From contig CM067369.1 in assembly GCA_034401795.1 (NCBI GenBank), forward strand, positions 138,086,496 through 138,150,495: a stretch of 64,000 bases of DNA, written 5' to 3'. Made by a program: the position numbers and the translations under genes. Source of the DNA: Chaetoderma sp. LZ-2023a (Eukaryota > Mollusca > Caudofoveata > Chaetodermatida > Chaetodermatidae). Shown piece after piece: positions 10,395-21,330 of the stretch. Numbering within the stretch: the stretch's first letter is position 1; each line of letters begins with the position of its first letter. The notes below the pieces were generated by a model, which ran no database searches, was not told the origin of the DNA, and worked only from the letters and a program-made list of their open reading frames with translations.

Positions 10395-13300
10395 ATGAGG
10401 GGGCCGAGGTCTGAACCCTTAGCCCGGAGCATGAGGCGAGAAGGCGAACACATTCTCGACCAGCGTCTCGGTGAAAGGGAGGCAGAGGATAGAGGATGCC
10501 GGTCAGTACGCTGGACATTCTTCAGACGTCTAGAAGGAGACCTGAAAAAGATCCAGCAGACTGTCCATAACGCCTTCTACCTCCGCTACACTCATACCTA
10601 TCGCATCTGTCACATCGAAGACGGTAGGGTGATGCTCTTCCACAAGAATACTCCAGGAGCCTGTGGCTGAACACGATAGGAGTAGCTCAGGACTGGGTGG
10701 AAGCAAGAGAGCAAGCCCGCCTCGACACAGACAATATCGATTGACCCAACACCAAGTGGGCTTTCATTCAATCAATCAACGTCGAGGTCAGGGCTGTCAT
10801 CGACCGCCACCCTCTGCTTGGGACAGGCCCCTTCCCAGACTGGCTACAACAGAAGAAGAGTATGACTGCCCTCGACACCTACAGGGACAGCAGTCCACCG
10901 AGGAGCGAGAGCTGATAGAAGTACAGCTCCTGCACGAGAGCTTGCCATACAATTCTACGGCAAGACAGTGACAGTACCCGATGCCCGCAAGACCTCGCTG
11001 GATCAGCTGGACAAGGTAGAGTTCTTCGCCAAGAGCGGGATTCGCGTGTATGAACCAACCGAAGAGGGCACCTGGCATTTGATCAGGCAAGCGGCTCACT
11101 ACCGTGACACCATGACCATCAGAGTGTGGGACCACCACGCCTTCTACATCAAGAACATCTCTAAGCTGGCACATACACTAGTCTGCAGTCACTGTCAGCA
11201 GAGGTTTACAGAGGCATGCAATCTTCAACGCCATGCTGATCACTGTACAGGCAGCAAAACAACAATCGTGTGTCCTGGCGAGAAGGTTGAGTCTGTGTAT
11301 GAGAAAGCCTTCTATCCACCCCAACCATCCAGTTCAGCGGCTACTCGTTGGATCGACTATAAGTCGAGAAACAGAGGCATACACATACACCATGTAGAGT
11401 GTGGGCCCGGTGGCGAGCGTTGGATTGAGGGTGCTCCCGTAGATGGTTATGATCCGACCACCAGCACCGTTTACCAGTTCCATGGCTGTTATTGGCACGG
11501 GTGCCCACAACACCAGCGAGGTGAGGATGCCGAACAAAGATACCGCAAGACAGTCCTGAGAGAGAAGCTGAGAGCATCTGGATGCACGATTGTGGTACAG
11601 TGGGAGTGCTGTATAAAATGCTGTCCAAGTGTCCCTAAACGAGTTCGGACTGTCCCATACCCACACTTCATAGTTTAAGACTTCGAAGCACTCCTAGATG
11701 GTATCAAGACTCATCCTACGGAGACTCTCATGATCGAGAGTACTCACATACCTATCTCTGTGTCAGTTGGCTGCTCCTTAGATGGCGCCACGAGTGAGCA
11801 CACTCACCTCTGCAATCCTGACCCCAAAGAACTGATCAGAGAGTTCATGCTGGTGATCCAACGGCGAGCATATCTAATCCGGAAAAGGGTTAGGGAACAG
11901 TACATACTGACAGACCTAGACAAGCTCCCAAAGCAACAGCAGCGACTGATCAACGAGTGGTGTGACCAAGTGCCTGTACTGGGGTTCAACTCTGGGCGGT
12001 ATGACCTGAAGCTCATCAAGAAGTACTTTGTCGATGAGCTGACTGACAGTACAGGTACAGTGAAAGTTGCCAAGAAGGCTAGTCAGACCATGATCCTCAT
12101 AACCCCTGAGCTACGGTTTCTCGATGTGCTGAATTACCTTGGCCCAGGAGTCTCGTACGAGGTATGGGTCAAAGCTTACGGGTGTACACAGCAGAAGAGC
12201 TGGTTCCCGTATGAATGGTTTGACACACATGAAAAGCTCAACTATCCAGGGCTTCCTGACTACTCAGCATCGACATCTAAGCTCAATGGTGGCTACCTCT
12301 TGACGCGATCAGAGTGGGAACAGTGTAACCAGACATTCAGTGACCATGGAATGCGGACATTCGCCAACTGGCTGCAATACTACAACAACCTGGACGTTAG
12401 TCCATTCATCGAAGCCCTAGAGCGGATGCAGGAGTTCTACACAGAACGAGAAATAGACATCCTCAAAGACTCTCCCAGGTGTGTCACTGCAGTACCTCCT
12501 ATGTGGAACCGCTCAGCATATGCCGGATGTTAGACTCTATTCACCGGGCAAGGAAGCCTACGAGATGCTGAAAGGTGCTGTTGTTGGAGGTCCCAGCATC
12601 GTGTTCACCAGATACCATGAGGCCGGTGTGACTCGAATCCGCCAGAGTGAGCATGTCTGCCAACGTCTACTCGGCTATGACGCAAATGCTCTGTACCTGT
12701 CAATGATGGCCAAAGAGATTCCATGTGGTAAGTGCGCCATTGGTCTGGTGCTAGTCGTGTAGCTAGCTTTAAGGAGGCTCTCCTAGCAGACAGCTGGTTT
12801 GGGTTTGCTGAGGTGGATATAGAGGTCCCCAAGGCTCTGTGGGAAAAGTTTGAGTAAATGTCTCCTCTCTTCTATCACCACGAGATCCCGGTAGAGGCAA
12901 TCTCTTCTGAGATGCTGGCATATCTAGGGTGAACATGAACATGGAGGAAGCGGCCCACCACCCAGAAGATGGTCGGTACCCTCTCTGGCAAGAAGAACTC
13001 ATGGCCTGGAGATCACAGCTGTATACCACACCATAGCCTGAGGTCAAGCGCCCATTCGAGTGGTTCGTGGAGAATGTTACGGAGGCCCGCTGCTAGGGAG
13101 ATGTAGATAAAAGCAAAGTGCTCTTGGCAGAGCTCTTCAAACTCCTCGGCAACAGTGCCTAGGGGAAGCTCATCGAGGCCCTAGAACGTCATAGCAACAC
13201 CAGCATCACGAAGGATGAACGTGTGGTAGACAAGGCCCTGTGTAGTGCGTGGTTCGAAGATCTCGAGATCGGTGAGTCATACGAGCTCCAGAGTCGCAAG

Positions 13301-13900
13301 CTGAGAATCACAATTCGAAAGCCCTTCCAGGTGGGGATAGCCGTTTATGAGCTTGCGAAGCTGCGAATGCTGGAGTTCTACTACGACTTCCTCGATCGCT
13401 ACGTAGCTCGTGACAGCTTTGAGTACCTGCAGATGGACACTGACTCCGCGCATAGCGCTATAGCAGGCTCCAACCTCGACGTCATTCGCCTCGAGAGGCG
13501 AGCAGAGTACCAGGCTCATAACCAGGACAGGCTAGTTTGGGACAAATGGCCTGGACAGACTTCCGGGGCTGTTCAAACTCGAGTTCGAAGGCTCTCGTGG
13601 TATCGCTCTCTGCTCCAAATGCTACTACGTGGAGAGCGCAGCTGCAAGTAAGTGCTCGGCTAAGGGAATGTCAAAGCTACAGAATGAGGTCTCTTGGCAC
13701 ATGGCGGGGTGGACAGAGCTAAAAACTGAGGCCTACGCATGCGCAACCATGGTATGGTGACGTATGAGCAGGAAAAACTCGGACTTTCCGCTTACTATGA
13801 TAAGCGCCATGTGCCGCCAGATGGTGTCCATACCGAGCCCATCGAGTATCATGTTAGCACCCTAGGTGGTGGTAGCTGTGTGTCTGCAGGGACTAGCTGA
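10395..13900 (+). pseudogene. Polinton-1 protein-primed family B DNA polymerase
   Basis: It would replicate the Polinton from its terminal protein. Order: an N-terminal region; a C2H2-like zinc finger at 11,182-11,250 (CSHCQ..., HADHC); a conserved segment with YQFHGCYWHGC at 11,472-11,505, typical of Polinton polymerases; exonuclease motif I DFEALL at 11,679; exonuclease II FNSGRYD at 11,984; palm motif A YDANALYL at ~12,676; motif B near 13,154 (normally KLL.NSAYGK, here with a stop in place of the tyrosine); motif C TDSAH at ~13,439. ATG 10,395 is chosen by match to Polinton-2. The end at 13,900 overlaps the integrase tail to tail by 52 nt. Breaks: stop TAA at 11,676, a frameshift near 12,480, and several stops at 12,760-13,160. 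Confidence 0.85.
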
Positions 13901-15026
13901 AGCTCTTCTACGACAAATGGTCGCCTAGGCACTCCGTGCTGGCGTGCCAGGTAGTACAGTGTAGGCCACCCCTCCGCCTCCACATACCTGTCAAGCCTGT
14001 TAACATCTATCGACCAGTTAGGATCTGTTGCACGCCGTCGACCACCTTCCAGGTCACCAGGCTCATACAGGTACCGAACCAGAGCATCATGTGGTAGGCA
14101 CTCCCTCCCTTGTTCGCTCCTCTAGAGCTGCTCTGCTGGAGTGTCTGATAGCCTCTACCGGCTTCTTCCCGATTAGCCTAGTAACCTCAGCATTGGGTCT
14201 CTCCACCACAGCAGGCAGCCCTCTCACCCATACTCTATTATTGTATTGGTGTATTGGTGTGGGAACAGTCTCTCTGCCAGATAGCCTGGGCATGGTGATG
14301 CCCTACCTCACCTTGCCTAACTGCCACACTGTGTTTCAACATCAGGGCTGCAGTCTCACCTTTGAACTCCTTACCCTCATCCACCTGCAACAATTCCGGC
14401 CACTGGAGGGGATTTTCCCGAAGCCTCGTAGACACCCTGGAATGCTTGGGCCACCTGGCCAGCTGACTTGTCTGTGAGCGGCACTGCTGCCTTGTACCTG
14501 CTGGTGACATTGACGATGGTGAGGGCATACTTGTGGGTCTTACGACCAACCGAGTCGTGTGGAAGGAATAGAACATCTGCCTGGTGAACTCTGTTCGGGA
14601 CAGTTTCCTCGAAATGGGCATGCTTGATGTTCCGTGGACGAGGTCTGTATATCTGCCACATCGCCTGGTGGCTGAGCCACTGGCTAACTGTCTCCAATGT
14701 GAAGTGTGGCCCTTGCGACGTGCAGCCTCGAGTAGTTGAGGGGGCTCACGGTAATATCCACCAGGCTGATAGAAGAGTTCCTCAAGAAAGACGGTTGATA
14801 AACTCCCGGATTTCATCAGTGACGTCCACTCCCATCCTGTCACGCATGGCCTGGGTGAACTCTAAACAGACGAAAAGATGGCTGTCATTCATTTGACCAT
14901 CACTGAAGACCTCCTCAAACACCTCCGTACACTGGCATCTAATCTCTGCCGGATCCTCACTGAACGGTAGTTTATCGACCAACCCCCGGAAGTTAAGGGA
15001 CTTGACCAGGTCGTACAGAGACGACA
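13849..15026 (-). pseudogene. Polinton-1 retroviral-type integrase
   Basis: It would insert Polinton DNA with a 6-bp stagger. ATG 15,026 (MSSLYDLV) is preferred over upstream ATGs because the TTTAA-TATATA motif sits 5-24 bases before it. The rve core shows the first Asp in QADVLFLP, a strand YALTIVNVTSRYKAA, and the second Asp in LQVDEGKEF. The Glu region is damaged. The N-terminal helical domain carries the phrase DRMGVDVTDEIREF once, whereas the second copy has it repeated. Frameshifts lie near 14,790, 14,700, 14,400 and 14,290. The gene converges on PolB and overlaps it by 52 nt. Confidence 0.8.
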
Positions 15027-15056
15027 TCCTTATATAGTACGGCTTAAATGTTCGGC

Positions 15057-15427
15057 GGCCAAGATGGCCGCGAGCGCTATGGCAACGTACGGTAGCCAAG
15101 GGCCTGCGACTCCGAAGAACGTACCCACTCCTGCGGCGATGGCTGGTATGGCTATAGAAATCTTCTCTACACCATGGAGAGCATTGTTGGTGATCTTGCG
15201 GACCGTCTCGCCAGCCTTCGCTGTGAACAGAGCGATCAGAGCCCCAACTGCTGCCAGTGGACCGATAGAACCTTTTACCTAAGTGCGATAGACTCCTTTC
15301 GCTTTGTGTACTAGCTTGGCTCTACATCATCATACTCACCACCGACATCGTAGTCTGCATCATAATCCTCCTCCTCATAGTCCTCGTCATCTATATCCTC
15401 GACTGGATCAGCCTCTTGTTCATACAT
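15057..15427 (-). pseudogene. Polinton-1 acidic-N-terminus membrane protein
   Basis: It starts at ATG 15,427 (MYEQEADPVEDIDDEDY), a strongly acidic head. It is then cut by a premature stop at about residue 38, where a few bases are missing relative to the Polinton-2 copy. Past the break, the other frame keeps the hydrophobic helices of the intact copy (37,544-37,966). It is transcribed divergently from the coiled-coil gene at 15,482. Function unknown. Confidence 0.65.
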
Positions 15428-15481
15428 CGCTGATCCATCGCTGGGGCAGCTATATAGTAGCTTTAAACTGTAGTCTATAGC
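15428..15481. promoter_or_regulatory. Divergent promoter between membrane and coiled-coil genes
   Basis: It contains TATATAG (15,451) and GTAGCTTTAAACTG (15,458-15,471), then CTATAGC immediately before ATG 15,482. Read on the minus strand it is GTTTAAA then CTATATAG before ATG 15,427. It is one palindromic TTTAAA core flanked by TATA elements on both sides. The same site at 37,990/42,840 in Polinton-2 is split by a transposon. Confidence 0.6.
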
Positions 15482-15790
15482 ATGGCATCCGCAATCTTGA
15501 ATGCGGGCGTGTTTGCCTTAGCGAACTGGGGACTCAGCTTCGCTGACAAGAAGGCAGCAGAGGTCGAGCGTGAGCATCATAACCAGGCGATGGACAAGCT
15601 GTCTAAGGAGAAGTTTGAGTACAGCAAAGCACTCGAGCATATGCGCCAGAGGGAGGCACGCCGACGACAACTCCGAGCTCAGGCCAACAAGAGCATCAAA
15701 GAGGCAAATGAGAGTCTCGATGAGTACTACGAGGCTGTAAAGATATCTGAGCCGACACTCGACTATGAAGCATCGACAGTGCAGCTGTGA
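15482..15790 (+). CDS. Polinton-1 coiled-coil protein (C-terminally truncated)
   Basis: 102 residues. The N-terminal hydrophobic segment (ILNAGVFALANWGLSF) is followed by a highly charged helix rich in E, K, R and Q (residues 28-90), a predicted coiled coil. The Polinton-2 copy (42,864-43,238) is 124 residues and ends with a hydrophobic segment. Here a deletion removes about ten codons and changes the frame after STVQL. Function unknown. Its position next to the membrane protein suggests a virion or membrane role, by inference only. Confidence 0.65.
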   Translation: MASAILNAGVFALANWGLSFADKKAAEVEREHHNQAMDKLSKEKFEYSKALEHMRQREARRRQLRAQANKSIKEANESLDEYYEAVKISEPTLDYEASTVQL

Positions 15791-15948
15791 CGACAGGAGT
15801 CGTGCTCTACGCACGCTCAAGCTGAATACCTGATGTGTTCGACGCCCACACCTTAGCATAGCCAAAGTAGTAGTATAGCCGGTAGTAGAAAAGTACCACC
15901 TCCCTGAACTGGAAATCCATTTAGACAACTGGATTTCCATTTAGAGAA

Positions 15949-16066
15949 ATGGCCATGGCAAAGAATATAAGACTCCCGTGTGGACCCCACTGTCCGGGAG
16001 AACCACAAATATGGCCAAGAATATAAAACTCCCGTGTGGACCCCACTGTCCGGGAGAACCACAAAT
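15949..16066. repeat. Two-unit tandem repeat
   Basis: Two copies, of 62 and 56 bp, that share 'actcccgtgtggaccccact' and 'gtccgggagaaccacaaat'. They lie in the junction between Polinton-1 and Polinton-2, just upstream of a TTTAAGATCTTGATATAGA promoter-like block at ~16,102. Part of the left terminal region of Polinton-2, by inference. Confidence 0.6.
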
Positions 16067-16409
16067 ACATACCCAGGCCCTACACCCATCAGTCCAAGGT
16101 TTAAGATCTTGATATAGACTTTATCAAACATGCATTATAATACATGCAAATGGCTTATGCGAGGTAAGCCTTTTCGATGCTTAAGGAACTGTGTTGGAGA
16201 ATATTGTGCGACACACAATGCTCAGATTCAGAAGGCTGCTGTTGAGCCGAAGCCGCGCAGAGGATGCGGGGCAGGTATTTATACAGACTGTGGACTATAG
16301 AAAGCATGTGGGGGGGGCGTAAACATTCCAACAGATTGAACTACAAGAAGGTCTGTGCCAGGAGAACGTTCAGTTTAGCTATGGAAGAACTAAAACGTGT
16401 CATGCTACT
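16067..16409. other. Junction region between the two Polintons
   Basis: Contains a stray copy of the promoter motif (16,100-16,130, GTTTAAGATCTTGATATAGA) with no gene behind it, a GC-rich patch at 16,235-16,265 and an 8-base poly-G run at ~16,310. No ORF is seen. The AGTAGTAG terminus expected for Polinton-2 is not present here. Confidence 0.4.
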
Positions 16410-16619
16410 CATTTAGAGACAGGCATCCACAGGGATATACACCACCCACAGGTACTGATCGCCACACATAATAGGGTCTGAACACCCATTTAGAGACAGG
16501 CATCCACAGGGATATACACCACCCACAGGTACTGATCACCACACATAATAGGGTCTGAATGCCCATTTAGAGACAGGCATCCACAAGGATATACACCACC
16601 CACAGGTACTGATCGCCAC
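16410..16619 (+). repeat. Polinton-2 left subterminal repeats, three units of 77 bp
   Basis: Units start with CATTTAGAGACAGGCATCC at 16,410, 16,487 and 16,564 and continue with 'gatatacaccacccacagg' and 'agggtctgaa'. One inverted unit is found at the right end (about 59,650-59,740, 'gtgtatatcac' to 'cgttcagaccctg'). That places 16.4-16.6 kb inside the left terminal repeat of Polinton-2. Confidence 0.7.
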
Positions 16620-16639
16620 TTACTGTAACACCCTCGAAG

Positions 16640-16732
16640 ATGGTCAGAAAGGTTTAAGTTCTAATATATAGACCTTGCATCAGGGTTACTGTAAGTCAGA
16701 AATGTTTAAGATCTAAATATAGACCTTGCATC
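16640..16732 (+). promoter_or_regulatory. Duplicated promoter of the SAP-like gene
   Basis: Two tandem copies of GTTTAAG-N5/6-AATATAGACCTTGCATCA, at 16,652 and 16,704. The second is followed by the gene's ATG (16,733). In the first the ATG has become AGG (CATCAGGG against CATCATGG), so only the second copy can start the protein. Confidence 0.6.
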
Positions 16733-17050
16733 ATGGTTACTGCAACACAGCTTCGAGTGATGGCAAAGCAATTCGGTCTTAGAGGCTATTCTAAGGCCCG
16801 CAAAGCCGACCTGCTCCAGATGATTGCACACGCCAATGCCGAGGAGTGGGGAAAGCGACTCTCCCGAGCAAAACAGACAGGGAGGTTTCCGGTGCTCACC
16901 TCTGAGGATCCATGGAACCCTCACAAGAAAGCACAGCTGCTCCGTGAGAGTCGTCAGTTGTATGAGGAGACGAATGTCAGATTACAGGCCAAAGCTGTAG
17001 CAACTCGGATTGTAAGCCATCCACAAGAATGCCTACCTCTTCTAGACTGA
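16733..17050 (+). CDS. Small basic protein with SAP/Rho-N-like fold
   Basis: 105 residues, intact. The N-terminal 35 residues (LRVMAKQFGLRGYSKARKADLLQMI) fit the helix-turn-helix pattern of SAP or Rho-N domains, which bind DNA or RNA. The rest is basic and helical. The start is fixed by the TTTAA-TATA motif 10-30 bases upstream. The stop is 15 nt before PolB ATG 17,066, so the two may share a transcript. The gene is absent in front of Polinton-1 PolB, where only about 50 bp separate terminus and gene. A role in genome binding or as terminal-protein partner is possible but speculative. Confidence 0.6.
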   Translation: MVTATQLRVMAKQFGLRGYSKARKADLLQMIAHANAEEWGKRLSRAKQTGRFPVLTSEDPWNPHKKAQLLRESRQLYEETNVRLQAKAVATRIVSHPQECLPLLD

Positions 17051-17065
17051 ATCAGAAGACGATTA

Positions 17066-19674
17066 ATGAGGGGACCGAGATCTGAAACCCTAGCCCGGAG
17101 TATGAGGCGAGAAGGTCAGCAGATTCTCAACGAGTGTCTCAGTGAGAGAGAGACAGAGGAGAGAGGACGGCGAACAGTATGCTGGACATTCTTTAGAGGG
17201 CTAGAAGGAGACATTACAGGTCGGATCATGGAGAAGCTGTGGACTGTTCAGAACGCCTTCTACCTTCAGTATACCCACACCTATCGAATCCGCCACATCA
17301 AGGATGGTAGGGTAATGCTCTTCCACAAGAATGCTCCAGGGAGTCTTTGGATGAATACACTAGGAGATCCAGACTTGGGTGAAGGGCAGAGAGCAAGACT
17401 GCCTCGACCCAGACACTATCGATCGGCCCAATACCGTGTGGGCCTTCATCAGATCAATCAACGTTGAGGTAAAGGTTGTCATCGACTGCCAGCCTCTGCT
17501 AGGGACAGGCCCCATCCCGGTCTGGCTCCGATGGAGGAAGGGAATGGTGGCACTCGATACCTACAAAGATAACATGTGCCTCTGGAGATGTCTAGCAGTC
17601 AAGCAGGGTGCAAGAGTTGATAGAAGTACAGCTCCTGCACGAGAGCTTGTTAAACAGTTCTATGGCCTAAACAGGCCTGTGGCTGATGTACCAAAGACGT
17701 CCCTAGACCAGCTGGACAAGGTAGAGTTATTTGCGAAGACAGGGATTCATGTTTATGAGCCCACTGAAGAGGGTAGCTGGCATCTGACCAGGAAACCTGC
17801 ACACTATCCGACCATCATGACAATAGGAGTGTACGACCACCGCGCCTTCTTCATTAAGGACATCTCCAAGCTGTCCCAGACTTTCTGCTGTGGGCACTGT
17901 CAACAGCAGTTCACCCACGCATGTAGTCTCCATCGCCATGCTGACCGCTGTACAGGGGGAAAAACCCATCGATTGCCCTGGGGAGAAGGTAGTGGCACCG
18001 CAGTCACCATATGAGGCCTTCTATCTATACCAACCGGCCAGTTCTGCGGCTACTCGTTGGATTGAATTTGAGTCGAGAAACTGTGGAATTCATATACACC
18101 ACGCAAAGTGTGGTCACGGTGGTGAGCGTTGGATCGAGGGCTCCCGTAGATGGTTATGATCCAACAACCGACACAGTATACCACTTTCATGGCTGTCACT
18201 GGCATGGATGTTCACAACACCAGCGAGGTGAGGATGCTGATCAAAGATACCGCAAGATGGTCGCGAGAGATGAGAAACTGAGAGCATCTGGATGCACGCT
18301 TGTGGTACAGTGGGAGTGCTGTATAAAGCGCTGTCCAAGCTTCCACACCCCTATGCGGACAGTACCATACCCACACTTTATTGTCTAGGACTTTGAAGCC
18401 CTTCTAGATGGGATCAAGACCCACCCTACAGTCTCACGATCGAGAGTGCCCACATACCAATCTCGGTGTCAGTCGGCTGCTCCTTAGACGGTAGCATGAG
18501 CTCGCCAACTCACCTCTGCAATGCTAACTCCAAAGTGCTGATCTCAGAGTTCATGCAGGAGATCCAACTACGAGCCTCCACGATCCGTACAAGGGTTCGG
18601 TCACAGTATCTACCCGCAGACTTGGACAAGTTACCAAGACGACAGCAGCGACTTATCAATGAGTGGTGTGACCAGGTGCCTGTGCTCGGGTTCAACTCTG
18701 GGCGGTACGACCTGAACCTCATCAAGAAGTACTTCACGGATGAACTTACTACTTCGTCCAAAGGAACAGTGAAAGTCGCCAAGAAGGCTAGCCAGACAAT
18801 GTTCCTCATTACGCCTGAACTGAGGTTTCTCGATGTAATCAACTACCTCGGCCCAGGGGTTTCTTATGAGAAATGGATCAAAGCCTACGGTTGCATGCAA
18901 CAGAAGAGCTGGTTACCTTATGAATGGTTCGAGTCACCTGAGAAGCTTGACTATCCTGGACTACCTGATTATCCTGCGTGGTGGTCCAAGCTCAAAGGGG
19001 GTTACCTTCTCGAGTTGTCAGAGTGGAACGCTTGTAAGCCGACCTTCAGAGATCTGGGGATGAAGACGTTTGCTGACTGGTTGCGATATTACAACAACTT
19101 GGATGTTAGCCCGTTCATCGAAGCCTTAGAGAAGATGCGAGAATTCTACACAGAATGAGGTATAGACATTCTGAAGGATGCGGTGTCACTTCCTGGTGTG
19201 TCGCTTCAGTACTTACTTCGTGGTACTGCTGAACATGAGCCGGATATTAGCCTTTACACTCCAGGCAAGGAAGCTTACTAGATGTTAAAGGGTGCTGTTG
19301 TTGGGGGTCCGAGCATTGTGCTCACGAGATATCACGAGTCTGGGGTTACCCGAATTCGCCAAAGTAAGCGAGTATGTCAACGTCTCCTTGGTTATGATGC
19401 AAATCCTCTATATTTGTCAACCATGGCCCAAGCAATGCCTTGTGGTAAAGAAACTGTATGACAGTGGGGTGGGCGTGTAAGCAGTGATATTGAACGCTTT
19501 AAGCAGGATCTGCTAGCGGATCATTGGTTCAGGTTTGCTGAGGTCGACATCGAGGTACCTAAAGTGTTATGGCTAAAGTTCGAGGAGATGTCTCCCATCT
19601 TCTATAATCGTGAGATCCCAGAAGAGGCTATACCTTCGGAGATGCTTGCATACCTTGATAAAACAGGTCGAAAA
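17066..19674 (+). pseudogene. Polinton-2 PolB, 5' part (before DIRS-B2 insertion)
   Basis: Same architecture as Polinton-1 PolB: the N-terminal CLWRCLAVKQGA segment (~17,580), a zinc finger at 17,892-17,955 (CGHCQ..., HADRC), FHGCHWHGC at ~18,187, exonuclease I DFEALLDG at 18,389, exonuclease II FNSGRYD at 18,693, palm A YDANPLYL at ~19,394 (the Ala of Polinton-1 is Pro here). ATG 17,066 lies 15 nt after the SAP-like gene. Breaks: a frameshift near 17,970, another near 18,145, a stop TAG at 18,386, an Arg-to-stop near 19,156, TAG at 19,279 inside KEAY.MLKG, and a frameshift near 19,450. The frame enters DIRS-B2 at 19,674 and resumes at 35,279 without duplicated target bases. Confidence 0.85.
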
Positions 19675-20070
19675 ATAAACGAAATCACGGATTTCTTTTT
19701 TCACGAGAGTTGATACTTACCTCCCTAATACTCTTTGATATTGCTAAATATCGGCTCTCACTCAATAAACACTCAGATTAAAACAGTTAGGTGCCCCTAC
19801 TGGGCAGGGAGTCAGAGGGCAGTCAGGCGGATGCCAACCCCACCACCACGCATGCGCAGACTAGCACTTCCTCTGACTAATTTATTGGCTGACACATGCA
19901 ACCAACAAGAGCCTGAAGACAGGGCCTCTGTGGGGTGGAGAGGCCGGGTCAGTATTAGGGAGGTAATCAACTCTCTCGTGAAAAAAGAAATCCATGATTT
20001 CGTTTATTTCACTTCAAGAGGATACTTACTCCCTAATACTCTTTGTTTTTGCCAGAATTCGACAGGGAAT
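19675..20070. repeat. DIRS-B2 3' inverted terminal repeat and internal complementary region
   Basis: 19,675-19,880 is the terminal repeat. 19,945-20,045 carries the internal complementary region, in which the sequences complementary to both element ends are joined (CTCTCGTGAAAAAAG..., then TTTATTTCACTTCAAGAG). This region is used to template circle closure in DIRS replication. Confidence 0.75.
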
Positions 20071-20560
20071 TCGGCGGGAGGGAGACCAGCTTTTCCACAT
20101 GCGCTTTTCTGCGTTTAAGGCACTTAAACTTCTGAAACTGTGTGAAACACAGTCAGGATTAGATAAACATCGGCTAACACAAACCGATGGATGAGAGATG
20201 ACCGAATGTCATATGTGCTCCCCACCTCCCCCTTCCTGGGAGGAAGACTCGAATGACCTCAATGTCCCATACGCTCTCTACGTACAAGTGCCATGTACTA
20301 TAGGACAAGAGACGAAAAAGCTCCATTTTCGTATATTCTCAATAATGAACCACATAAAACACATACCATCACCATTTTAATAACAAAGGGTCACGTGACA
20401 ATACAATTAACAATGAACAACACATAAACAAGACTGACCTTGTTGAACTTGGCTGCTGACATCTCCCCAGTGGTGAAGGCTGATGCAGTCCCAAAGTGGT
20501 TGTTCCCATTAATTAATTGTGATATATACAAGTAATGAGGAAGCCTCATCAAAAAAGTAC
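20070..20560. other. DIRS-B2 3' noncoding region
   Basis: Noncoding DNA alignable with 51.0-51.5 kb of DIRS-B1 (for example 'acgctctctacgtacaagtg'). Only short frames are present. Confidence 0.6.
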
Positions 20561-21330
20561 ACCTGATTAGTTTTTCAAAATCGATAAGGCGAGAGGATTT
20601 GAGGGGTCACAGAGATAATGGTCTGTAAAACTTGACCCACAGTGCCACTGAGCTACTGACATAATGTCATCCACAGGGACCCCATTAAATAGGGCAGTGG
20701 AAGTCACTACACCCCGGACAAAAAATAGGTTGACGTGGATATTTCAAAGACTGGTTTTTAGCCAAGAAATTAATCCTAGTTAGAAGCTTAAGGCCTTCCC
20801 CTGTAACCACGAAATGGTCTTCCTCGGCTGATAAGGCATGCATTTCACTCCTATGCCTAGCCGAGGCCGCAGCAATTAAAAATACAGTTTTAAGAGTCAA
20901 CATTTTCATAGAAATGGAACTAAGTGGTTCAAAAGGCTTATCACCTAGTACCTGAAGCACTAGAGATAAACTCCAAGATGGAATCACAGGGGGATTCCTT
21001 GGTCTTAGATTGCCCATGCCTTTAATTAATACATTTAATGTACTTACTTCATCACTTCCCCTATTAGTCAAGCAAAGGATAACTGTCATTAAAGCTGATT
21101 TATAACCAGCAATAGAGTTAGGCTTGAGGCTATAGGCATCATACAGGTGACAGAGGAAATCAGCTACTACCTGAATAGATGAATCCATTGGATCAATACA
21201 TCTTTTTGAGCACCATTCTGCAAATCTGTTGGTTTTATAATTATATGCTCTGGCGGTTGACCCCCTCCTGGCTTTAGCCATAAACATGGCTGCTTGCTCA
21301 GAAAAGCCCTCCTTAATTCTAGACTAATCC
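20560..21330 (-). pseudogene. DIRS-B2 tyrosine recombinase, internally deleted
   Basis: The N-terminal part (ARRGSTARAYNYKTNRFAEWC, 21,287 downward) and the first catalytic Arg (ARHRSEMHALSAEED) are present. Compared with DIRS-B1, about 240 bp are missing at 20,724, removing the His-x-x-Arg box. The 3' remnant with the Tyr segment lies at 20,560-20,720. Catalysis is not possible. Confidence 0.8.

Larger units (their letters stand above)
10336..15890 (+). mobile_element. Polinton-1, partial left half
   Basis: It contains, in order, PolB (+), integrase (-), acidic membrane protein (-) and coiled-coil protein (+), the same order and orientation as Polinton-2 at 17.07-43.24 kb. Similarity to Polinton-2 stops just after the coiled-coil gene (about 15,870). 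No capsid or ATPase genes follow before the second PolB. Some segments are about 95% alike between copies, while the PolB N termini are clearly more diverged. Confidence 0.8.

Noticed and set aside
14028..14477. 149-codon plus frame opposite the Polinton-1 integrase
   Set aside because: Antisense shadow of the integrase gene; the minus strand carries the recognisable rve motifs.
15853..16131. 92-codon minus frame over the tandem repeat
   Set aside because: It is a read of the two-unit repeat and crosses the Polinton-1/2 junction.
16410..16619. CRISPR-like direct repeats (three units)
   Set aside because: Units are contiguous with no unique spacers, and a eukaryotic Polinton terminus explains them.
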